The notes below the pieces were generated by a model. It did not search any database. It was not told the DNA's origin and was given only the letters and a program-made list of their open reading frames with translations. DNA of 5,012 nt from Pseudomonadota bacterium (GTDB lineage Bacteria; Pseudomonadota; Gammaproteobacteria; Burkholderiales; Ferrovaceae): contig JAJZHV010000103.1 in NCBI GenBank assembly GCA_021804345.1, positions 1 through 5,012 of the forward strand. Reading direction: 5' to 3'. The stretch's first letter is position 1. Each line of letters starts with the position of its first letter. Shown here piece after piece: positions 1 to 5,012 of this stretch. The position numbers and the translations under genes are program-made.

Positions 1-1
1 C

Positions 2-1783
2 CTGATTAGCGCGGGCAAGATTCTGGGGCTGGTTCCCAAAACCTATATTCCCAATTACCGGGAATTTTACGAGGGGCGCCAGTTTTGCGGGGCGTCGCCC
101 CTGAGCGCCAACACCACCGTTCAGTGGCCTGGTCAGGCGCCGATTCCCTTTGGCACCCGCCTGCTGTTTCGCGCCAGCAACTGTCCCCTACTAACTCTGG
201 CCGTGGAAATTTGCGAAGACTTATGGGTGCCCATCCCGCCCTCCAGTCAAGCTGCCCTGGCCGGGGCCACGCTCCTGCTCAATCCCTCGGCCTCCAATGC
301 CAGTATCGGCAAGGCCGGCTACCGGCAACAACTGGTGGCCAGCCAGTCGGCGCGCTGTCTGGCGGCTTACCTGTACAGTGCGGCCGGGGTGGGCGAATCC
401 ACCACCGATCTGGCCTGGGATGGCCATGGGCTGATTGCCGATCATGGGGACATCATGGCCCAAAGCCAGCGCTATCATACGGCCTCGCAATGGATCATGG
501 CAGATATCGATTTGCTGCGCCTGCAGCAGGAACGTATGCGACAAAACACCTTTCAGGTCAATGCCCAGCATCATGCCCTACATTCCGGCCCCTGGCAGGA
601 ATTGGCCTTTGAATTGCCCCTCCCCGCGCGCGCCCTGCTGCCCTTGCTGGCCCCCCCGGCGCGCATGCCCTACGTGCCGCAGGCACCCCACCTGCGCGCT
701 GAACGCTGCCAGGAGGTGTTCCAGATCCAGGTGCAGGGCTTAGCCGCACGGCTGCGCGCCACGGGGCTGAATCGTCTGGTGCTGGGCGTTTCTGGGGGGC
801 TGGATTCCACCCACGCCTTGCTGGTCTGCCTGAAAGTGCTGGAACAATTGCAACTTCCTGCCAGCGCCCTGCTGGCCTATACCCTACCCGGCTTTGCCAC
901 CTCCCGGCACACCCTGGAGTTGGCACATACCCTGATGCGCAGCCTGGGTGTGGAACCCCGGGAAATCGATATCCGCCCCAGTTGCCGGCAAATGTTCCAA
1001 GACATCGGACATCCCTTTCATGCAGGGCAACCGCTGTATGACATCACCTTTGAAAACGTACAGGCCGGCGAGCGCACCAGCCATCTGTTCCGCCTAGCCA
1101 ACCTGCACCAGGCCCTAGTGGTGGGCACCAGCGATTTGAGCGAACTAGCCTTGGGCTGGTCCACTTACGGGGTTGGGGATCATATGGCCCATTACCATAT
1201 CAACGCCAGTGTGCCCAAAACCCTGATCCAGTACCTGATCACCTGGGTCAGGGATCAGGGAGAATTGGCCCCAGAGGCGCGCGCGGCACTCACCCAGGTG
1301 CTGCACAACGAGATTTCGCCCGAGCTGATTCCGGTGGCCGAGGGCCAAACCATGCAACGCTCAGAGGACACGGTGGGGCCCTATGTCCTGCAGGATTTCA
1401 ACCTGTATCACCTGTTGCGCTTCGGTTATAGCCCCTATCGGGTAGGCTTTATGGCCTGGTGTGCCTGGGGAGGGGGTGCCTTGGAGCGCCCCGTGTATCC
1501 GTTGGCGGTGCTGCGCCACTGGTTGGGTGTGTTTGTGACCCGGTTTTTTCAACAGAGCCAGTTCAAGCGCAGCTGCATGGCCAACGCACCCAAGGTGGGT
1601 TCGGGCGGCTCGCTCTCGCCCCGGGGAGATTGGCGTGCCCCGGCAGATGGCAGTGCCGTCCCCTGGCAGGCCAGTGTGGAGCAGATTCCCGTGGACGAAC
1701 CGCAGCAGGTCAGCGCCGCCACAGCGGCTGCGCCCCCCGGGCAGACCCATGCCCCCAGGGAAGCGGTGGGAGAGCAACCATGA
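2..1783 (+). CDS. nadE: Glutamine-dependent NAD+ synthetase, long form (5' partial)
   Basis: This enzyme makes NAD+ from nicotinic acid adenine dinucleotide, ATP and glutamine in the cytoplasm, the last step of NAD biosynthesis. The frame is open from base 2 with no start in the window; 593 residues are visible, against about 680 in the M. tuberculosis type, so roughly 85 N-terminal residues, including the expected catalytic Glu, are missing. The N-terminal glutaminase (nitrilase-like) domain shows the catalytic Lys at residue 13 of the fragment (VPKTYIPNYREFYEG) and the catalytic Cys at residue 71 (VEICEDLW). The synthetase domain has the ATP pyrophosphatase P-loop SGGLDS at 264-269, then GTSDLSELALGW at 375-386 and STYGVGDHMAHY at 387-398. 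FKRS and SPRGDWRAP (539-547) mark the normal C-terminus. About 26 further Ala/Pro/Gln-rich residues follow, which the M. tuberculosis protein lacks. The GTG at 203 is internal to the gene, not a start. The stop overlaps nudC. The assignment is very secure. Confidence 0.97.
   Translation: MISAGKILGLVPKTYIPNYREFYEGRQFCGASPLSANTTVQWPGQAPIPFGTRLLFRASNCPLLTLAVEICEDLWVPIPPSSQAALAGATLLLNPSASNASIGKAGYRQQLVASQSARCLAAYLYSAAGVGESTTDLAWDGHGLIADHGDIMAQSQRYHTASQWIMADIDLLRLQQERMRQNTFQVNAQHHALHSGPWQELAFELPLPARALLPLLAPPARMPYVPQAPHLRAERCQEVFQIQVQGLAARLRATGLNRLVLGVSGGLDSTHALLVCLKVLEQLQLPASALLAYTLPGFATSRHTLELAHTLMRSLGVEPREIDIRPSCRQMFQDIGHPFHAGQPLYDITFENVQAGERTSHLFRLANLHQALVVGTSDLSELALGWSTYGVGDHMAHYHINASVPKTLIQYLITWVRDQGELAPEARAALTQVLHNEISPELIPVAEGQTMQRSEDTVGPYVLQDFNLYHLLRFGYSPYRVGFMAWCAWGGGALERPVYPLAVLRHWLGVFVTRFFQQSQFKRSCMANAPKVGSGGSLSPRGDWRAPADGSAVPWQASVEQIPVDEPQQVSAATAAAPPGQTHAPREAVGEQP
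1768..1774 (+). promoter_or_regulatory. Ribosome binding site of nudC
   Basis: The purine-rich GGGAGAG lies inside the last codons of nadE. GGGAG (1768-1772) ends 7 bases before the ATG at 1780, a normal Shine-Dalgarno spacing. It supports 1780 as the nudC start rather than any of the upstream in-frame starts, which would lie deep inside nadE. Confidence 0.6.
1780..1783 (+). other. ATGA stop/start overlap, nadE-nudC
   Basis: The nudC ATG (1780-1782) and the nadE TGA (1781-1783) share bases. Such 4-base overlaps usually mean one transcript and translational coupling by terminating ribosomes. Here a Shine-Dalgarno sequence is also present, so nudC could additionally recruit ribosomes directly. 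Confidence 0.9.
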
Positions 1784-2559
1784 TTTCGCTGGTCTTTTGC
1801 ACCCAGCGCCTGCTGTTTTGCCGCCAGGAACAACAGATTCAATGGCCCGATGCGCAGGCCCTGGGGGCCTTGAGCGCGCAGGGCCTGGTGCCCACCGAAT
1901 TCCAGTTTACCCATCAGGGACGCACCTATGCAGTGCTGGAGGCGCCCCCGGAGGCTCTCCCCCCTGCGGGGTTCATCTTTCAATCCCTGCGAGCCCTGTT
2001 TGGCGCCCTGGATGAGGGCTTATTTGCCCAAATTAGCCGCGTGGCCCAACTATTGGAGTGGAATCGCACCCATCAGTATTGCGGGTGTTGCGGGCAAGCC
2101 ACCGAACGGCAAGAAGCCCTGGCTCGGGTCTGCCCGCGCTGCGCACACAGTGCTTATCCGCGCATTTCCCCGGCCATCATGGCCCTAGTGATTCGCGATC
2201 AGGAGCTACTGCTGGCCCGTGGGCCCCACTTTCAGCCAGGCGTCTATAGCGCACTGGCGGGATTTTGCGAACCGGGCGAGTCCCTAGAGCAGGCCCTGCG
2301 GCGCGAGGTGCGCGAAGAGGTGGGCCTGGAGGTGGACAACCTGCGTTATTTTGGCAGCCAGTCCTGGCCCTTTCCCCATTCCCTGATGGTAGCCTTCACC
2401 TGTCAATTTGCCGCGGGCAGCTTGGTGCTGCAACCTGAGGAGATCGAGGACGCGCGCTGGTTTCCCAGCCACGCCCTGCCCGCTCTATCCCCGCCCATCA
2501 GCCTGGCGCGCAAACTGATCGACGCCACTGTGGCGGCCTTGCACACCCAACACCCATGA
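1780..2559 (+). CDS. nudC: NADH pyrophosphatase / NAD-capped RNA hydrolase NudC
   Basis: NudC is a cytoplasmic Nudix hydrolase that splits NAD(H) into NMN(H) and AMP; the E. coli enzyme also removes NAD caps from RNA 5' ends. The 259-residue length matches E. coli NudC (257). Order of parts: an N-terminal NudC-like domain (about 1-95), a zinc ribbon with Cys101, Cys104, Cys118 and Cys121, then the Nudix domain. The Nudix box fits GX5EX7REUXEEXGU exactly: Gly161, Glu167, Arg175-Glu176, Glu179-Glu180, Gly182. After it comes the NADH-pyrophosphatase signature SQSWPFPHS at 193-201, which separates NudC from general Nudix enzymes; its third residue is Ser where E. coli has Pro. The start at 1780 is chosen for length, the Shine-Dalgarno site and overlap with nadE. 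Lying directly behind nadE, it pairs NAD synthesis with NAD breakdown. Confidence is high; the balance between NADH and NAD-RNA as substrates cannot be read from sequence. Confidence 0.96.
   Translation: MISLVFCTQRLLFCRQEQQIQWPDAQALGALSAQGLVPTEFQFTHQGRTYAVLEAPPEALPPAGFIFQSLRALFGALDEGLFAQISRVAQLLEWNRTHQYCGCCGQATERQEALARVCPRCAHSAYPRISPAIMALVIRDQELLLARGPHFQPGVYSALAGFCEPGESLEQALRREVREEVGLEVDNLRYFGSQSWPFPHSLMVAFTCQFAAGSLVLQPEEIEDARWFPSHALPALSPPISLARKLIDATVAALHTQHP
2556..2559 (+). other. ATGA stop/start overlap, nudC-dehydrogenase
   Basis: The ATG of the FAD-linked dehydrogenase (2556-2558) overlaps the TGA of nudC (2557-2559). The 17 or so bases before it are C/A-rich (gcacacccaacaccc) with no Shine-Dalgarno-like purine run, so initiation probably depends on ribosomes finishing nudC. 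Confidence 0.85.
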
Positions 2560-3962
2560 GCATCTTCGAAGCAGCCTTGCGCCAGATTCTGGACCCCGCC
2601 GGGCTGATCACGGACCCGGTGCTGTTGGCAGCCCATAACCGGGACTGGCGGGGACGCTATCAGGGCGGGGCGCAACTGCTGGCCATGCCGCAAAACACGG
2701 CACAGACCGCGGCTGTGCTGCGCTGCTGCCATGCGCATCGCGTGCCGGTAGTGCCCCAAGCGGGCAACACCAGTCTGTGTGGGGGCAGTGTGCCCCGGGC
2801 GCAGGGCCAAGAGCTGATTTTGAGCGTGGCACGCATGCAGCGCTGCCGCGCTCTGGATACTGCCAATGGCACCCTGACCTGCGAAGCCGGCATGCTTCTG
2901 GCCACCTTGCAACAGCAAGCGACCCAGGCGGGCTTGTTGTTCCCCCTGAGTATTGCCTCGGAGGGCAGCGCCCAGGTGGGGGGAATCATCTCCACCAATG
3001 CCGGCGGAACGGCCGTATTGCGCTACGGCAACATGCGCTCCCTGGTGTTGGGGCTGGAGGTGGTTTTGCCCGATGGCCAGATCTGGTGCGGATTGCGTGG
3101 TTTGCGCAAGGACAACACCGGCTATGATCTCAAGCAGTGGTTTATCGGTGCCGAGGGGACCTTGGGCGTCATCACCGCCGCCACGGTACGGCTGTTTCCG
3201 CAACCCCGATCCCATGCCACGGCCTGGGTGGCCCTGCCCGCGCCAGCGCAAGCCCTGGAGTTGCTGCGCTTGCTCCAGGACACCTGCGGTGAGCGCCTGT
3301 CCAGTTTTGAACTCATCTCCCAAAACGCACTGGATCTGGTGCTCAGGCATTTGCCCCAGACCCGTTCGCCCCTGTCTGCGCCAACCCCCTGGGCGGCCCT
3401 CATTCAACTGGATGATGTGGACCCGCAACCCTTAGAAGAGCGTCTGGTCCAGATTCTGGAGCAAGCCCTGGAACATCACTGGATCAGCGATGCCAGTGTG
3501 GCCCAGAGCCTGGCTCAGGCGCAGACCCTGTGGTTTTTGCGCGAGCAGATTTCCGAAGCCCAGCGCCTGGAGGGGGTGAGCATCAAGCACGACATCAGCG
3601 TGCCCGTCAGCCAGATTCCGACCTTCATTCAAGCCACCAGCGCCATCCTGGAGCAGCATTTTCCAGGGATTCGCCTGGTCTGTTTTGGCCATGTGGGCGA
3701 CGGCAATCTGCATTTCAACCTTTCCAAACCAGATCGCCAGGAAAATTCCGCCTTCATCCATCAAACCGCCGCAGTCAATCGGATCGTGCATGATCAAGTG
3801 ATGGCCCTGCATGGCAGCATCAGCGCCGAGCATGGGATCGGCCAGCTCAAAACCGGTGAATTGCAGCGCTACAAGGACCCCGTGGAACTGGCCTTGATGC
3901 GCCAAATGAAGCAGATGCTGGATCCGCTGGGGTTGATGAATCCCGGAAAGATTTTTGCCTAG
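2556..3962 (+). CDS. FAD-linked D-2-hydroxyacid dehydrogenase (D-2-hydroxyglutarate / D-lactate dehydrogenase family)
   Basis: This 468-residue protein is an FAD-binding type 4 (PCMH/VAO-fold) oxidoreductase, the family of D-2-hydroxyglutarate dehydrogenase, D-lactate dehydrogenase and GlcD. Such enzymes oxidise a D-2-hydroxyacid to the 2-oxoacid and pass electrons to quinone or an electron-transfer flavoprotein. The FAD-binding half shows [15 protein letters not shown] (66-80), [20 protein letters not shown] (135-154) and [20 protein letters not shown] (196-215). The C-terminal FAD-oxidase domain has [11 protein letters not shown] (378-388) and SAEHGIG (423-429), and ends in the typical [13 protein letters not shown]. 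Aligned by eye with human D-2-hydroxyglutarate dehydrogenase (residue numbers from memory), metal ligands His379, His386 and Glu425 and substrate-site Arg329, Lys344, Asn388 and His426 are kept; Ser333 replaces a Thr. There is no signal peptide or membrane segment and no iron-sulfur domain, which argues against a GlcF-like fusion. The family is certain, the exact substrate is not, so I give no symbol. Confidence 0.9.
   Translation: MSIFEAALRQILDPAGLITDPVLLAAHNRDWRGRYQGGAQLLAMPQNTAQTAAVLRCCHAHRVPVVPQAGNTSLCGGSVPRAQGQELILSVARMQRCRALDTANGTLTCEAGMLLATLQQQATQAGLLFPLSIASEGSAQVGGIISTNAGGTAVLRYGNMRSLVLGLEVVLPDGQIWCGLRGLRKDNTGYDLKQWFIGAEGTLGVITAATVRLFPQPRSHATAWVALPAPAQALELLRLLQDTCGERLSSFELISQNALDLVLRHLPQTRSPLSAPTPWAALIQLDDVDPQPLEERLVQILEQALEHHWISDASVAQSLAQAQTLWFLREQISEAQRLEGVSIKHDISVPVSQIPTFIQATSAILEQHFPGIRLVCFGHVGDGNLHFNLSKPDRQENSAFIHQTAAVNRIVHDQVMALHGSISAEHGIGQLKTGELQRYKDPVELALMRQMKQMLDPLGLMNPGKIFA
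3959..3962. other. CTAG shared by two convergent stop codons
   Basis: The plus-strand dehydrogenase ends with TAG at 3960-3962, and the minus-strand uvrB ends with TAG read from 3961 to 3959. The palindrome CTAG thus serves both genes. I see no hairpin with a T-run in about 40 bases on either side, so no intrinsic terminator separates the two transcripts. Confidence 0.9.
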
Positions 3963-5012
3963 CCTAACAGTACGCTGCGAATGGATTTGATGGCATCCCG
4001 CTTTTGAGCGGCCTGTTCAAAATCCAGATTAGCTGCAGCCTCCAGCATTTCCTTTTCCAATTGTTTGAGCAGTTGCCCCAACTGTTTTTCATTCAGATGT
4101 GCCACCTCTGGCTCCCCCGGTGATACTGCCGGCCTGTGGGTCAGTGGTTCGGGTTCGTAAATGCCCTCGATGAGCGATTTAATTTCCTTGTTAACGCCCC
4201 GGGGCGTAATACCCCGCTCCTCGTTCCAGTGGGTTTGCAAGGTGCGCCGGCGTTCGGTTTCCTGCATGGCTTGCGTCATGGAATCGGTCATTTTGTCGGC
4301 ATATAAAATGGCCGTGCCATGAATATGTCGGGCGGCACGTCCAATGGTTTGAATCAGCGAACGCGCCGAACGCAGAAAACCCTCCTTGTCCGCATCCAGA
4401 ATGGCCACCAGGGACACCTCGGGAATATCCAGTCCTTCGCGCAATAAATTGATGCCCACCAGAATATCGAACTGGCCCAGACGCAGGTCACGGATGATCT
4501 CCACGCGCTCCACCGTGTCCACGTCGGAGTGCAAATAGCGCACCTTCATGCCGTGTTCATCCAGATAGTCCGTCAAATCCTCGGCCATGCGCTTGGTCAG
4601 CGTGGTTACCAGCACCCGCTCCCCCTGGGCGATGCGCTCTTGCGCCGCACACAGCAAGTCATCCACCTGCGTGCGGGCCGGGCGCACCAGCAACACCGGG
4701 TCCACCAAACCCGTGGGGCGCACCAGTTGCTCCACCACCTGACCTGCATGCTGAGCCTCATAGGTGGAGGGTGTGGCAGAAATAAAAACCGTCTGGGGCA
4801 TCATGCGTTCGAATTCATCAAAACGTAAGGGCCGGTTATCCAGAGCCGAGGGCAAGCGAAAGCCGTAATTGACCAGGTTTTCCTTACGCGAGCGATCCCC
4901 CTTGTACATCCCTCCGATTTGAGGAATAGTGACATGAGACTCGTCTAGAAACATCAGGGCGTTGGCGGGCAAATACTCGATCAGTGTGGGGGGAGGCTCA
5001 CCGGCGGCACGA
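3959..5012 (-). CDS. uvrB: UvrABC excinuclease subunit B, C-terminal half (5' partial)
   Basis: UvrB is the damage-verification helicase of nucleotide excision repair: UvrA loads it at lesions and it recruits UvrC for incision. The gene enters across the right edge; 350 residues are visible against 673 in E. coli, matching roughly the second half. From the fragment's first full codon at 5011-5009: the GEPPPTL segment (4-10), helicase motif II DESH (23-26), [12 protein letters not shown] (29-40), [12 protein letters not shown] (51-62), motif III SATP (78-81), [14 protein letters not shown] (133-146), [13 protein letters not shown] (157-169), [31 protein letters not shown] (185-215) and motif [10 protein letters not shown] (221-228). 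A C-terminal UVR domain (about 306-345, [13 protein letters not shown]) provides the UvrC/UvrA contact. The TTG at 4972 is an internal Leu, not a start. The walker A motif and beta-hairpin lie outside the window. No damage or frameshift is visible. Confidence 0.97.
   Translation of the reverse strand, partial: RAAGEPPPTLIEYLPANALMFLDESHVTIPQIGGMYKGDRSRKENLVNYGFRLPSALDNRPLRFDEFERMMPQTVFISATPSTYEAQHAGQVVEQLVRPTGLVDPVLLVRPARTQVDDLLCAAQERIAQGERVLVTTLTKRMAEDLTDYLDEHGMKVRYLHSDVDTVERVEIIRDLRLGQFDILVGINLLREGLDIPEVSLVAILDADKEGFLRSARSLIQTIGRAARHIHGTAILYADKMTDSMTQAMQETERRRTLQTHWNEERGITPRGVNKEIKSLIEGIYEPEPLTHRPAVSPGEPEVAHLNEKQLGQLLKQLEKEMLEAAANLDFEQAAQKRDAIKSIRSVLLG

Noticed and set aside
203..205. A GTG at 203 as the start of nadE.
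   Set aside because: The frame is open to the window edge and encodes conserved glutaminase sequence (VPKTYIPNYREFYEG) upstream. The GTG is the Val just before the catalytic Cys motif.
85..612. A plus-strand 175-codon frame overlapping nadE, and other 60-160-codon frames throughout the window.
   Set aside because: They are Arg/Pro/Gly-rich shadows of real genes in other frames, with no domain or family resemblance.
1459..1779. An in-frame upstream extension of nudC starting inside nadE.
   Set aside because: It would add 107 low-complexity residues absent from NudC proteins and overlap the conserved end of nadE. The start at 1780 gives the family length and has a ribosome binding site.
2403..3428. 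A 341-codon open frame on the minus strand opposite the dehydrogenase and the end of nudC.
   Set aside because: Its translation is Gly/Gln/His-rich with no recognisable domain, and it lies antisense to two strongly conserved proteins. Long antisense frames are expected in GC-rich coding DNA.
3930..4000. A possible intrinsic terminator near the ATTTTTGCC run at 3951-3959.
   Set aside because: The T-run is part of the last dehydrogenase codons, and no stable inverted repeat precedes it on the plus strand.
4970..4972. A TTG at 4972 (minus strand) as the start of uvrB.
   Set aside because: Conserved UvrB sequence ([11 protein letters not shown]) continues upstream to the window edge, so the TTG codes for an internal Leu.

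Overview
The window is gene-dense, GC-rich bacterial chromosome. It holds four protein genes with no real intergenic space, and the two outer genes run off the window. Three genes read left to right: the C-terminal ~593 residues of a long-form glutamine-dependent NAD+ synthetase (nadE), a complete NADH/NAD-RNA pyrophosphatase (nudC, 259 aa), and a complete FAD-linked D-2-hydroxyacid dehydrogenase of the D-2-hydroxyglutarate/D-lactate dehydrogenase family (468 aa). The C-terminal half of uvrB lies on the minus strand and converges on them.

The protein matches point to a proteobacterium, probably beta or gamma. UvrB and NudC resemble the Escherichia coli proteins recalled from memory, while NadE has the long two-domain architecture best known from Mycobacterium tuberculosis and also found in many proteobacteria. 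This placement is an inference from motifs; I cannot name a genus.

Layout: nadE occupies 2-1783. Its stop overlaps the nudC start as ATGA at 1780-1783. The nudC stop overlaps the dehydrogenase start as a second ATGA at 2556-2559. The dehydrogenase then ends in a CTAG at 3959-3962 that is also the uvrB stop on the other strand. The first three genes therefore look like one translationally coupled transcript. Any promoter lies upstream of the window, and there is no terminator between the convergent units.

Functionally, NadE makes NAD+ and NudC hydrolyses NAD(H) to NMN(H) and AMP and removes NAD caps from RNA. The flavoenzyme oxidises a D-2-hydroxyacid, probably passing electrons to the respiratory chain or an electron-transfer flavoprotein. 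The first two share NAD turnover; the link of the third is only contextual. UvrB belongs to nucleotide excision repair and is unrelated in function.

I see no RNA genes, mobile elements, CRISPR arrays, phage genes or dispersed repeats. The window looks like ordinary core-genome housekeeping sequence, and I did not find a convincing undescribed system in it.
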